DNA of 64,000 nucleotides from Rhodamnia argentea (Eukaryota; Streptophyta; Magnoliopsida; Myrtales; Myrtaceae), in the NCBI RefSeq assembly GCF_020921035.1, contig NC_063154.1, positions 3,224,001-3,288,000 of the forward strand, read 5' to 3'. The notes under the pieces were generated by a model, which did not search any database, had not been told where the DNA came from, and worked only from the letters and a program-made list of their open reading frames with translations. The position numbers and the translations under genes are program-made. Shown here piece after piece: positions 47,646 through 59,280 of this stretch. Position 1 is the stretch's first letter; each line of letters opens with the position of its first letter.

Positions 47646-49019
47646 GGGTCTGTATGGTAACCAGCCGGTAAAAGTGTTTCTGTTCCCAAAGTGTTCTTGG
47701 AACACTTTGGGACCGGAAATGCGTATGTTAAAAAAGTGTTCCCAAAGTAAAATGGGAACACTTTTGAGAAACAAAAATACTTTCGGAGCGGAAACAAGAA
47801 ACAAGAAAAACTTGCTTTCGTGTTCCTGGAACACTTTTTAGAAACACATTTGAAATATTTTTTAAAAACAGTTGGGAACAATTTTATTTTTTAACACACT
47901 TTTTTCTTTTTTGTTCTTGCATGATGTTGACACTTGATTTTTGATCATTTTATTTTAAAAAATCAATTACAAATATGAAAAAATTCATAAAATTACAAAA
48001 TCAACCTCAGAAGCTTTGGCCTAGCCTTAGCAACCAATTTTGAACAAAAAATATTTTTTGTAATATTTGACATTTCGCAGATTTATTTTAATTATAAAAA
48101 TAGCCAAAAATAAGAGAAAATAGTATTTGTGGTAAAAAAAATGTGAAAAAATAGTCCATATTCTTATTTTAATTCCCTTTTCATTTTGGTCTCTTAAATT
48201 TAAAAAAATTCAGTTTGGGACCACATGCCTCTTCATTGAACACAATCCTAAATTGACTAAAAAATTTCATTTTAAATCATTTTAGCCAAAATTTTTACTT
48301 TTAGAGTTATGACATGATATTTTGATACTTTGCATCTCATTTCAATCCTCATGTTTGGAAAAATTGCACAATTGGACTAAAAGGACCCAAATGCACAAAT
48401 ATTTTTCATTTTAGTCCCCAATTGCACTCAAAGTGCAATTAATATTTTTCGAAGATCCTCGTTTAAAGGTAATCATATTTTTAACTACTTGGGAACATTT
48501 ACGTATAACTCATAATTGTAATTTTTCCTATCTATAGAAAACATATTTGATGTTCTCGTTGTCTAATTACAATCCGTCTTCTCTTTCATTTTTTTTTTTT
48601 ATAGTTGATCTCGTCCATATCATCATTTGATAAATTGTGCATAAATTACTTATACATATATTGGTCCAATTTGATTTAGAAAATTGAACAAATGCGATTT
48701 AATTTGATTTAGTAAGTTAAAAAGATAAATACATTTTAATTTTAATATATATAGTCCCCTTAATAAAATGAAAAAAATTAGGAATAATTTTTTTACAGTT
48801 ACCAAACGCATTTCTTTTCTTCTTCTTTTTTGTTCAAGAACAGAAATTTTATGCAGTTACCAAACGTGGTTCTGTTTCTTTTTTATTTCGGGAATAGATT
48901 TTTTTTCCAGTTACCAAACGCATTTTTATTCCCAAAAATCGTTTCTGGGAATGGAAACAGAAAAAAATGTTTCTGTTCTAAAAGTTGTTCCGGGAACCGA
49001 AACGTTACCATACCCGGTC
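47646..49019. mobile_element. non-autonomous PIF/Harbinger-like element
   Basis: The ends are GGGTCTGTATGGTAAC and, on the other strand, GACCGGGTATGGTAAC. TTA stands at both borders (47643-47645 and 49020-49022). The terminal regions carry GTTCCCAAAGTGTTC-type subterminal repeats. The related units at 52980 and 57060 lack the segment, confirming that it is an insertion. No transposase frame is present. The TTA target suggests PIF/Harbinger; the TAGGG-like start would also suit a hAT MITE. Confidence 0.65.
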
Positions 49020-49230
49020 TTATTCATCTTGCTCATTATTGCATCCACAACCGTTAACTTAAAGTAATTTTTAAAATGACTTTTGATATAATTAATTATT
49101 CGCGTGTAATTGACTTTTCACCAGATTTCAGTAAGCATTATAATAATAATAATCCAACTATAATCAGCTGTTTTGAAGAAATCGGGCTAAGAATTTGAAT
49201 CCGAACTTGGGCACTTGATAATTTTTACCA

Positions 49231-49440
49231 TGCGAAATGTTTTAGGGCTGATACCGTTGAAAATAATCAAATTAATACACTGGTAGCATATTCATCTCAA
49301 ATTAATTTTTATCACGCAAAAGATCTCAAATAAATACAACGTTGCTACATTTGCCGCAAGCTAATTTTCATTTCACAAAAAATTCCAAACCAATACCCCC
49401 GTTATAGATCTACCATCCGTTAACTTCCATCCATTATACC
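49231..49440. repeat. fragment of second foldback family
   Basis: Repeats of the type ATCTCAAATTAATTTTTATCAC and AAAATTCCAAACCAATAC resemble parts of 7833-8297 and 35717-36196. Only one side is present. Confidence 0.4.
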
Positions 49441-49636
49441 ATTAATTTTTTTTTGTCCAAATAATAATTCATTCATATCCGCAAAGAAACCGAGTGAAAC
49501 GTTGCTGTCAAACTGCTATAACTTCAACACAAAACAAACTCCAAATAACAAAATGAATCATCTGAACAAAGGTATGGCTCACGCGCTCAAAAAATAAATT
49601 TATGGCTGCTTCAAACCAAAATCGGCAGCTCGATCA

Positions 49637-49873
49637 CTAAATCCCTTTCAGTAATGAGTACCCATCGAGATCTTCATCTTTTGCTATGACTTTGCCTTTC
49701 GGCATTCCACGCCTAGGTTGAACGTCCCTAACGCCATTGCCATGCAGAATAAAAAGACTAAATGAGCATAGATCTAATAGTGAGAGTGAAACCTTCACGA
49801 AGCTCATTCGATTTCCTCTAAAACTGGACTTATATGCTAAGGAAATCCGAGAGAAGAGAAACCTCGAAAACAT
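49637..49873 (-). CDS. small open frame, unrecognised
   Basis: A 78-residue frame ends in a convincing-looking hydrophilic tail (HGNGVRDVQPRRGMPKGKVI, then KDEDLDGYSLLKGI). It lies downstream of a pyrimidine-rich, leader-like stretch with a telo-box-like AAACCCTAG near 50090-50100. It could be the last exon of a small gene whose earlier part I cannot place, or chance. The hydrophobic N-terminal half may be leader or intron rather than protein. I do not recognise a family. Confidence 0.25.
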   Translation of the reverse strand: MFSRFLFSRISLAYKSSFRGNRMSFVKVSLSLLDLCSFSLFILHGNGVRDVQPRRGMPKGKVIAKDEDLDGYSLLKGI

Positions 49874-51379
49874 ACATTTAGAAAACTCCTTGAAACGGGA
49901 GAGAGAAGCTTCCAGATCGAGACTACATTGGAAGAAAACAGCTCCACAAATGGGAGGATAGCAAGAAAATGGAATAATAAAAACTAAATCCGTTAACGAA
50001 TAGGGAAGGGAAGGGAGAGATCTAGCTCAAACCATCCCCGCCCTAGAGGTAGAAGAAGGAAGACGAGAGGGAGAGAAGAAGTTTTGAGCGGCTAGGGTTT
50101 CGGGAGGAGAACGACCAGTATCCTGTTAAGTTGCCGACGGGTAACACATGTGGCAAGCAACTCGGATAATTGGCGGTGGAAATTCAACATAAATAGGTCT
50201 CCCGAATGATGCCATTTTGTGGAAATCAGATATGAAAAAAGAAGAAGAAAAAAATGAATTGACCCGGAATAAGCCGAGAGGGAGTCGTTGGCCCGCATTT
50301 CTGCATATGTAGGAGATCTACTTGAGGGAAAAATCCGATGCAATGCATCGATCATTGGATTGCTTGTTGCTCTTTCCAGTTTTATTCAGAGTTCGAAGCA
50401 CGCCAGATTGGACCAGGCCGAACTACTTTCAAGCCTTTCATGTTTTCTTCTTGGGAGGACCCGCCCGATCATTTGGACTCTTAGAAGAAAGGACAAATCA
50501 CCTGCAAAAGTTCTTTTTGTCTGGTCATTGAGCTCCGACCCCACCCGAACCAAAGCCTAAAACGGGCGAGTCTAGATAAGTCAAACCCTTTCTCGGCTCC
50601 AATTTGCCTGGATACGATCTTTTCCCCTAGAGGAAATTTGACTTTACGCACAATACCAGACAACCACGACCGCCTTTGTTAAGGTGATGATTCTACTTTC
50701 GTTCGTTGTGCCATCTAGAACGGTTGGCAAGCGCTTGTCTTTTGTTTTTTTGTTTTTCCTTCTTTTCACATCATAGGAGATCCAATTCATTTTCCTTCTG
50801 TTTTCCGAAAAGCACCAGTCCTTGGGCCGCATCTGTCTAACAAGACTCGTTAGGCCGAGAGAAGTAAGGAGCTTTTGAGTCCCTTTCCTTCGGTCATTAT
50901 CTTCCTTTATGCGTACCGTTCCACTGCTAGCGCCTTCCTTCTTCTGCTCTTGTTCTCTTCCTGGTATTTTCAACCCAACATGCGAGAATTTACCACTTTT
51001 TTTATCCTAACAACCTCCTCGCATTTCCAAAAATTGCTAAAACCCCTAATATTCCCAAATTTACCCCGAGATTTTGGTATTTTGTTACCGATATGCTAAT
51101 TTGGAATTTTTTTTATATGAGATTTTCAGTGTTAAAAGGAAAATTAGTGGGCTACTGATGTCATCCACACCAAATGGACCAATTTCATGCTACTGTTTCT
51201 AGATAACCGGAGGAGCAAAGGCATAGCCCGTCCAAAACCGTGGAAAAGTACTGCGATAGCGATAGCGATAGCGATGGAACGGAATTTTCCGAATGCTGTC
51301 CTCGGCCAATAAAATCCGAGGCTGAGCCTTGAGAGGGTCTCGCTCTTCCCAACGAGAACCTCACTTGTCCGGACGAGAA
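49874..51379. other. intergenic; upstream of membrane-protein gene
   Basis: No gene supported before 51380. Near 51254-51275 there is a GCGATA tetrameric run (GCGATAGCGATAGCGATAGC). CCAATAAAAT near 51306 could act as promoter of the gene at 51380. Confidence 0.35.
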
Positions 51380-52054
51380 ATGGCCGCTCGCCGGACTTCG
51401 GCCACTCCTCCTTGGCTCGTGTCATTCTTCCTCAGACTCACTTCCCATTTCCCATCGCTTGCATCATCTCGCAACGACCTGATACCAGACCAAGCCACAG
51501 CTTCCGCTTCGCACGGGGGCACTAGCCCGACACAACAGCCGGTGGAGGACGATTCCATATCCGTGGTGGTCGTAGACGTCCAGGAGCCACTCACTGATGG
51601 AGCCGGAAGCTCTCAGATCAGAACTTTCAACTCGTCCCAGCCCAGCCCAGTTCATCCGATAGTGGTCTTGTTTCAGAGGCAGGAGCTGGGGAAGGTGGTG
51701 CTGGGCTTCACCGTTCCCACGACCACGGGGCTCCTCTTCAACCAGTACCAGAACCAGGGGTTGACCCACCTGCAAGCCGGCGCGATCGCGATCGCGCTCT
51801 CCGTCGGGTTCGCCACCACGTGGAACGGCATGCTGCTGCATGGGATCTGGCCTCGGGTTGCGAGCGCGTTGGAGCATTTCGGGGCGGTGACCATCTTGGT
51901 CGCCTTCTTCGGGCTGGTGAGCTCTTTTCTTCCGCCCTGCCTAGTGTGGCTGTGTTGTGGCTTGTCCTGCTTGCCCATCCTCTTGTGGCTTGTTCTTCCG
52001 GCGGCGGTCAAGGAAGAGAGCAGCGCAGAACGGCTTGATCCAGGCATCGTTTAG
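51380..52054 (+). CDS. intronless gene, unrecognised multi-pass membrane protein
   Basis: 224 residues from MAARRTSATPPWLVSFFLRL; an in-frame Met 17 codons upstream (51329) is possible. The N-terminal third is polar and serine-rich (TSPTQQPVEDDS, VVVVDVQEPL). After FQRQELGKVVLGF come hydrophobic segments of about residues 113-131, 142-166 and a longer one at 174-213 that could be two helices (ILVAFFGLVSSFL and LVWLCCGLSCLPILLWLVL). It ends in a short charged tail. The region is GC-rich and uses the frame without a stop, unlike the AT-rich flanks, which supports real coding. I know no family with this pattern. Confidence 0.6.
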   Translation: MAARRTSATPPWLVSFFLRLTSHFPSLASSRNDLIPDQATASASHGGTSPTQQPVEDDSISVVVVDVQEPLTDGAGSSQIRTFNSSQPSPVHPIVVLFQRQELGKVVLGFTVPTTTGLLFNQYQNQGLTHLQAGAIAIALSVGFATTWNGMLLHGIWPRVASALEHFGAVTILVAFFGLVSSFLPPCLVWLCCGLSCLPILLWLVLPAAVKEESSAERLDPGIV

Positions 52055-52389
52055 CATCAGCATGCACGCCAGATTCAACAGAGAAATGACCAGATAAAGT
52101 CACGCATGCACGAGTGAGTAATTATTTTCTTTTTTACCTTTCTTCTTCGTTCCTTTTTCCTCTCATCTTCTGCGTTGCAGACCGGCCATCGCCTGGCCGC
52201 AAGCCGCACGTCGGGACTACAGGCCTCGCCGGGCCGAGGGGAAGCACCGGTGAGGGCGAGCCTCTCCAGATGAATTGAATTGATATAAATGTAGGACTAA
52301 ATTGATCTAATTAAGATGTTTATGATTGAATTAGTACCATGAATTATATTTATAATTAAGATTTTTTAGAAAATTTTGCCACGCAGCCC
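52055..52389. repeat. partial foldback repeat, first family
   Basis: The GC-rich centre (GACCGGCCATCGCCTGGCCG, near 52181-52200) and the right half (GGACTAAATTGATCTAATTAA, TTTATGATTGAATTAG, AAGATTTTTTAGAAAATTTT) are present; the left half is missing. Confidence 0.5.
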
Positions 52390-53200
52390 ATAAGTGGAGT
52401 GAACGATGGCGTTGCCCAGTGACAATGGGCCTAACAAGAAGCCAGTCAATACTTACCTATCTATAGTTAATTTATCTTTTGCATAAAAAAGGCACGTGAT
52501 TACGGTGAAAATCGTGAGATGGGAGAGCTTTTGTGGCTCTTTCCAAAAGATGTGAATTGATACTTCTCTTGAATGGACAGTGGAATTACCGTGAAAATGA
52601 TCAAGTCAATGAATAGATAGAGTCAAACGGTACGACAGACAACGATGTCTACACACAAACCTTCTTTTTTTTTTTATTTTATGGTAAAGGAATCAAACGA
52701 GGCAAGAATATCCTTCTTTCTTAGCTGCTACGATTTCTAAGAGTCTCCTTAGCTGCTAGTTAGTTGAGGCAGCATACGATTTCTAAGAGTCTACATGATT
52801 TCTAACTACGAGTTTGTTTGAAAGCTACCTTCATGAATCATAACTAGTTATGAAATTTTTTTTACCTATCTGTAATTCGTAAATTCTGAGTTGATGGCGA
52901 TTTTCAACGTAATAGAATAGCATGTGTGACCAATTCTACTGCTTAAATCCATGTGTGCTTAATAAATTTCAATTCAGAGCCGCAACAAAATTTTTTGGTG
53001 AGTAGCTTCATCGTGCTCATAATTTGATATACGATCGATCCCTTAAATCAACTTTATACATTCAAATGACTTTCAATCTAACTGGTTATTTATTTGTAAA
53101 TAACTTCTCACCAGATTCAGTAAGCATTCTAATAATCCCACGAAAATCAACTGTTTTGAATAAATTTGGCTAAGAAATCAAATCCGTTTATGGGCACGAG
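52390..53200. repeat. noncoding duplicated unit, copy B
   Basis: Collinear with 56765-57240: GAACG.TGGCGTTGC, CTATCTATAGTTAATTTATC, CATGTGTGACCAATTCTACT, AAATGACTTTC, CACCAGATT.AGTAAGCATTC and TTTTGAA.AAAT.GGCTAAG. It is shorter than the other copies and more diverged. Confidence 0.65.
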
Positions 53201-53370
53201 ATGCGAGAGCCTGGAATTGCCCTTCACGCATTTACAAAGCTCATGTGATCAGATCACACATGTTCTGCACCCAGAGACACACAATTCTAGATTAGCAAGC
53301 GAAGTTTGGAAAGGAAGCACTTCTTAATATCTCATGAACTTATTTCCAGGCGAAAGTACATAGCAGCATT

Positions 53371-55600
53371 TTACATATTTGAAACGAATAGCGGCGTTCG
53401 AAGAATCATTGGCCATAGCATGAACCAGGACCCCTTGACGGACTCCGTGGGTATTGGTTTGTGACAGGAGCGGCTTGAACCCCCCGCCCATTCAGGAGGC
53501 ATCTGAAGTGATTTAGTCGTGGCAATGCCGTTGTGTTTACATCTCCGGCGGATGTGGCATCTCTCCTGCTCCACAATCGCTCTGCAAAATAGAAGCAAGC
53601 GAATGAATACAGATCAATGCAAAAAGATTATGATTGCACCAGCAATATCAATTTTCTAATCTGTCATCAAGAAGGAATGCGCAGCTTTTAGGACACCTGG
53701 GCTCATTGCGTTATTACAATTTTGTATTAGCCTCAATCGGTGTGTCTATGTCAACTAGTACGAAGCACTCAAGCCCTCCTAACCATGGCAAGAAAAGAAA
53801 GCTTAGACAAGAAAAAACTAAACTACCGTTATGGGGCTACTATGATCTCTTTGGAGGACCTGCACATACATGATCCATCAATGGAAAAGGAAGGAAAATG
53901 GCATGAACTGGCAAACTGAGGTTTGCGGAGATCAAAGGCAATGAGGACTTCCATGCCCCAGAGGAGCCATTTCACATGCCAAAAGGTGTTTTCATGTTCC
54001 ATTTCTTGTTCCTCCGTGCGGTCTGTGAGGCAATGAATCCACTTCCCGTGGTATTGGGAAGATGCCTGCAGCGTGAAACAAAAACATCATCTAGGCTCCA
54101 CAAAGTTTAGAGTGAACGACTTGAAAATCATTTTTCTTTCAATGGTCCCTTGCATCGCTTATAAAATCGTCCACAAAAATATTTAGACATAAATTATTAC
54201 CATCCACAAAAACGTTTACCATTAACAATATAGGCGATCTTTTTAGGCAGATATTTTCAGAATCATTTATTTTCCGAGAAGTAAACGGAGCCTAAAAAGG
54301 CTTTAGAATAAACGGTGGTAAACCAAACAACCCCCCGGATTGGCCCTTACTTTGTGTGACAAAATTTCATTTAGTAGAAAAACTACTTCACCGATTACTA
54401 GGTGATAATAATAGGTTTCGTGAGGGAAGGGATGCACACGTAACCTGATCCCACGGCACATCCAAATGATCTAGATACCAAAAAACTTGATTGCTGCAAA
54501 AAATGCATCCAAAGCCCTTCGCTGACTGCCTTTGGATATACACCATCTCCCAGCCTACGGTGATTGCAACGTGAATTAAAGACTGATCAAAACTTAACCA
54601 GTTATGTACTATCGTCTTCGGATTAAGACATTGGGGAAATGCATTGAATGTTTCCTCCCTGAAGCAATTGCAAATTAACGTCGTACTCTCTACATAAAAA
54701 TGTCATAAAAAAGAAGAAGTATATACTATCACATGCACCGTCTTGACTACTGATTGCGACAACATAATCTCTATTAGCACACCGTTTCATTTTTCTACCT
54801 ACCTAGGAGTCCTCCATACGCGCTCTCTCATTATTATTTTCCAGAAGCCTGATATTAAACACTTACTATCTTGAAAATTCGAGCAGGTTGAAGCCAGTTA
54901 ACTGGATCTCCAGGCCACAACCCGTTTATAACTGTAATCTAGTTCCCACATCATTTTTTAGCAGTGAATCCACCAAAATCTTTCAAAATGATGGGCCCAG
55001 ATTTAAGGACATGTTACGAAAGCCCTATTTGATAAGCAAAGAAAATGATATTAATGGCATAAACTCTAGTTACAGAAGTCTGAAAAGGACTCTTCCACGC
55101 AGCACTATAAAGAACACTAACTACAGTACAAGTGCCCATGTGCTGACATTACTAGAAGTTCTTGATCGTAAAGTTGTGTCTTTTTAACACTACAGCACGA
55201 CAAAGTAAATATGCTAAACATCAGAAGTGATATTCCTTAACATTAAACGACATGTCATCTCATCAAGAGGACAATTCCATTAAGATCTGTCTCTAAATGA
55301 TGCACCAATGTTGAGATGCGCCTCTTCAACAAATGTTCTGTCATATCGGTGCAGAGACTCGACGTAAACTAGGGAAATTGGCAAAGAGAAGAAGAATAAC
55401 ATGTTCAATTAAATCAAAGACAATGTGAGAACTAAATTGCCACCAGCGGGTGGTAGTCCATATACATACCAGTTGACAGGGGTCCAATTTTTTGAAATGA
55501 CAATTTCTTGAGATTTGATTACAAAGTACTTATACGCGTCTTTATCAGTCATGTTATGACTTCGGAGCCTGCATTTACAATGAACCCTCATGCTCAGCAT
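53371..55600 (-). pseudogene. possible multi-exon gene remnant, unrecognised
   Basis: Minus-strand pieces with fair splice borders can be chained. First is 55409-55600 (RLRSHNMTDKDAYKYFVIKS..., ending at a GTATGT donor near 55469). Next is a piece near 54468-54560 with GWEMVYIQRQSAKGFGCIF. Then 53917-54065 (ASSQYHGKWIHCLTDRTEEQ...) has a TGCAG acceptor and a weak GTTTGC donor. Last is 53371-53581 (AIVEQERCHIRRRCKHNG... to a stop). The last two join in frame. More than one frame is open in the middle piece, no domain is recognisable and no start is clear. This may be a remnant, a noncoding RNA or chance. Confidence 0.25.
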
Positions 55601-55847
55601 CTGACGTGGGTTGTTAGAAGCAAGAATTGGTAGACAACATTAAGAGGAGGGGTTCGGGGAAAGGGATCACCACAGAGAAACAAGCTAGTGTGCAATCCCC
55701 ACAATTTCAAGGAAAATCATTTACAGAAACATTGCGTTTGCGAAAATTGGTGGTTTGATTCAATACCAATAAAGATAGAACAGTGAGAGTTGCTTCCGGA
55801 CTTCAGCAGTTACCTGAAGAGAACCGATTGAAAATGGCGCAGATTGA

Positions 55848-56288
55848 CAACTTTGACCTCGTAGCCGGGCTTTATTTGGGCCGTGGTTCCCGAGCACTTA
55901 GGCCCAAGTAATCCACCGGCCATGATTTTTGTCGGCCCAAGATGAAGAAGGACGTTCTTGGAATATTCCTTCCTAAGTTTCCAGCGTTCATAATGCTTGG
56001 TGCAATTGCAACAACAACAAAAAAGAAGAAGAAGAAGAAGAAGAAGAAGAAGAAGAAGAAGAAGAAGAAGGTATGAATACCCTCAATATTTAAGGAGTGA
56101 GTCTTTAATAGATTAGTAACAGCATGAGGTTTTCGTTAAAACTATGTGCCTTTCAATGTGTAAGTGACAGACATGACCAAATGAAAGGTTAAGGCCTAGC
56201 ACCGGATCTAAAAGTTTTTGCGTGGCCGCTTGTGATTAAAAAGTCATTAAACCCTCTATATAAAACACGACCCAGCCTAAAAGAGCCG
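55848..56288. repeat. duplicated RPL23A upstream flank, copy 2
   Basis: Second copy of 43175-43605, including the site II motifs, but without the RPL23A transcription unit next to it. An (AAG)n microsatellite has expanded inside (56023-56070), where copy 1 has only a short purine run. Confidence 0.85.
56023..56070. repeat. (AAG)n microsatellite
   Basis: About 16 perfect AAG units in the duplicated RPL23A flank. Confidence 0.95.
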
Positions 56289-56293
56289 ACGCG

Positions 56294-57240
56294 GGCATTT
56301 TGAGCTTAAGAAGGGAATTGCTTGTCCAAATTTGTTCGTGTTAGCTTTCGGGTTGGACAAGTTTAACCAGGCATTGTGGATCGCCAAACCCATGATCACC
56401 TCTAACGAGGCATTAATAACTTATCAAGTGTACGCTATTTAATACATACTTTTCACTGTGGTCAATTCATCTTTCTCATGGAAAAATAAATAAAACATGT
56501 AATTAATCCCTGTCAATTAGGAGAAATATTGGACCACAAAAAAAAAATTAGGAAGAATATTCTTTTGCTAGTCTAGAGCTAGTGAATTCTCTTTTGTTCC
56601 CATCTAATTAATAACTTTCAATTCAGAACAGCGATGAATTTTTTGTGGTGAGCAAATTATTCATGCATGCATTTTCCTGTCCACGTTGAAGCAAAGATCG
56701 GGGGTCTATGTCGTAATTTCCATTTGGACAATTTCTTGCACTGTGTTTACAAAGGTGTCTTAAATTAGTGTGAACGGTGGCGTTGCACGGTGACGATGGG
56801 AATACAGAGAAGCCATTCAATTTTTTTTTAAACCTATCTATAGTTAATTTATCTTTTACATAGGAAAAAGCACGGGATTATCAGTAACTAGTTATTTTCG
56901 TGAGTACTAATAACTTTGAATTAAGAGAAATATTTTTGACCTGCCCATAATTAGAAAATTCTCGGTTGGTAGCAATTTTCAACTTAACAATGGCATGTGT
57001 GGGCGATTCTACTGCTTATATTCCCGTGTATTAACAATTTTCAATTCAAAACTGCAACAGATTTTTTTGTGTAACAAGTTTATTTTTATATACATTTAAA
57101 TGACTTTCGATATAACTAATTATTTGTATGTAATTAACTTTTCACCAGATTTAGTAAGCATTCTAATGATCCGACTAAAATGAGTTGTTTTGAAGAAATC
57201 GGGCTAAGAGTTCAAATTCATTTGCGTTCACGGGATGCGA
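56294..57240. repeat. noncoding duplicated unit, copy C (uninterrupted)
   Basis: Matches copy A (46571-49230) without its two insertions and copy B (52390-53200) over its right half. It follows copy 2 of the RPL23A flank directly, so the duplication of flank plus unit was a single collinear block. Confidence 0.75.
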
Positions 57241-57889
57241 CCCCTCATGCATTTACACCGCAATGTTAGCGCGTTATATTGGGGAGAAGCCGTCGGCATG
57301 AAATGTAGTATTTCAGAAGGCATTAAGGATTAGGAAACTGTTTGGATCGAGTTTTCTTCACAGGCTCAAACTTAACACATATTTTCGACGATTTTCGTGG
57401 CTTGAGATGGAGGAAACTCTTGACTTTACAGTAATGGATCTTACTAATCGTAATGGCAACAAACTTATGGCTTTAGCGTCCACCTATCTAGCACCGACAC
57501 CCTCCGAAAGTTTCCATGTCCATGTCCACGTCCATGTCCATGTTGAATACGCTTGAACACGCGGTCAACGGGCTGGACACGCCACCAACATTGGTGTTTG
57601 GCTTCCGACATGTTGGATTAATATTGGAAATTGTGATTTTTTAGGCGTAAAAATGTAAATTAATGAAAAATTACTATTCTGAAGAAAAAAACCTTCACCT
57701 AATCGCCACTCTGCTCGAGCCCTAATTGCATGCCCTCATCCTCTCAGCTCGCTCTCGCACGATTAACAAATGGTGGACCACTATTTTTCGTGTAAATTCG
57801 TTCTTACCTCTTTTTATTATTTATTTATTTATTTATGGATTTAAATAAAATTAATTTAATTAAAATAATCATGAAAATGATAATCAGTC

Positions 57890-57937
<48 letters not shown>

Positions 57938-58108
57938 ATTTGATATATAACGTGTCCCAATGTGTCGGAATTCTTTATTTTTTCAGAAATCATGTGTCGG
58001 CGTATCGTATCGTGTCGCATGTCGATGTCGATGTTGGTGCTACATAGGCATCTACATCTCTTCAACCCAATACAACTCGTATCCGAGTATCATCCAATCC
58101 GGCAAAAG
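57241..58108. other. intergenic, no gene seen
   Basis: Contains CCATGTCCATGTCCACGTCCATGTCC near 57515 (short tandem units) and a (TA)n run at about 57895-57934 preceded by (TG)4. No gene is supported. Confidence 0.45.
57890..57934. repeat. (TG)n(TA)n microsatellite
   Basis: GTGTGTGTG followed by about 18 TA units. Confidence 0.95.
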
Positions 58109-58633
58109 TGCCCAAAAAATCTTGAACCTATCGCATTGGTACCAATTCAGTCTTATATATTTTGCATTTATGCTAATTCGGTCGATCCGGCCAATTTTGG
58201 CCGAAAATCGCTGACATGGACGTCGATTATCTTACGTGATACGGTTAGGATTGATGTGGACATTTTTTTTTAATGTTCTTTTATATTTTCAATAATTTGT
58301 TTCTTTTTTTTTCTTATTCTTATGTTATGTACACTTTTTTTAATTGAGGGTCACCAGCCCTCAATAACATAAAAAAGTGTACAAAAAAGAAAGAGAAAAA
58401 AATAAAATAAAAATTCAAAAATATATTTAAAAAAATTTTATAAAAAAATCCATGCTAGCGCTAGTCATGCCAAGTAAGATGATCGGCATCACGTCAACGA
58501 TTCTCAGCTTAAAATTGATCGGTTAAACTCAATTGACACAAATACAAAAAGTTTATGACATCAATAAAAGGTTTAGGATTAAATTAGCACTAATGCTATT
58601 GGTTTATGGCTTTTTTAACACCTTTCCCATTCC
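58109..58633. repeat. foldback MITE-like element, first family, near complete
   Basis: The left part GCCCAAAAAATCTTGAACC, GGCCAATTTTGGCCGAAAAT, CTGACATGGACGTCG is mirrored by the right part CACGTCAACGATTCTCAGC, AAGGTTTAGGATTAAATTAG. The centre has a second palindrome, TTGAGGG(TCACCAG)CCCTCAA near 58345-58366, flanked by GTACACTTTTTT / AAAAAAGTGTAC. No coding sequence. Confidence 0.65.
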
Positions 58634-58959
58634 AAATCAAAGTCTCTCTTCTAGACTTGCGATTCGCAAAGTGTATTAATGAACAATCCGATAAAAACGA
58701 CGATGAGGGTCTTTCAATCATATCATGAACTAAATTCAAATTTTTAATTTTCACTATTGCCATGGCGAAGCACTTTTTTTCAAGAGAGAGCGGGGAAGCT
58801 TCGCCAAGAAGAGCCAGCAGCAGCAGACTTTGAAAGGTCTCTCTTGAGGAAAAATTGCATATCGCGGTAAAGCCAAGACGTAATCGGACGTCTCCATAAG
58901 ATTGAATCCTACTTGGTACTCATAAAACTCATAGAATTCCATGCCACATAGGATATACT

Positions 58960-59280
58960 GAAAAAACTACTAAAAAATTCCTAAACCTTCTACAATTGTG
59001 CCAATTCAGTCAAATTTTTTTTTGCCGGTTCAATCCTAAATCTTTTGTAATTATGCTAATTCAGACCATCCGATTAATTTTGACCGACTAGTACTGATGC
59101 GGACGCCGGCCGTCTAGAGATATAATAGTTTAATTTTTTTTTTTTTTTAATTTTTTTTTCTTCCCTCTTCTTCCTCTAGCCGGTTCTTGGACCTCGGCGA
59201 TTGGCCGGAGGCGACAGCCGGCGAGGTGGACGGAGCCTCACCCAACGACGGGGAGGTCGGCCTCGTCAAGTATGTCGTTG
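58960..59280. repeat. truncated foldback repeat, first family
   Basis: Left half only: AAAAAATTCCTAAACCTTC, TTTTGACCGACTAGTACTG, GCGGACGCCGGCCG, T-rich run and a GC-rich centre (GGCCGGAGGCGACAGCCGGC, near 59205-59224). The mirror half is absent. Confidence 0.5.

Larger units (their letters stand above)
46571..49230. repeat. noncoding duplicated unit, copy A (interrupted)
   Basis: Shares collinear phrases with 56294-57240 and, in part, 52390-53200: GGGCATTTTG.GCTTAAGAAG, GAATTGCTTGTCCAAATTTG, CTAGTTATTTTCGTGAGTA, CCAATTCTAC.GCTTA, TTTTCACCAGATTT.AGTAAG and TTTTGAAGAAATCGGGCTAA. It is interrupted by a foldback repeat (46975-47400) and the element at 47646-49019. Confidence 0.75.

Noticed and set aside
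57835-58047. Open frame with a long Tyr-Ile repeat
   Set aside because: It is a translation of the (TA)n microsatellite, not a gene.
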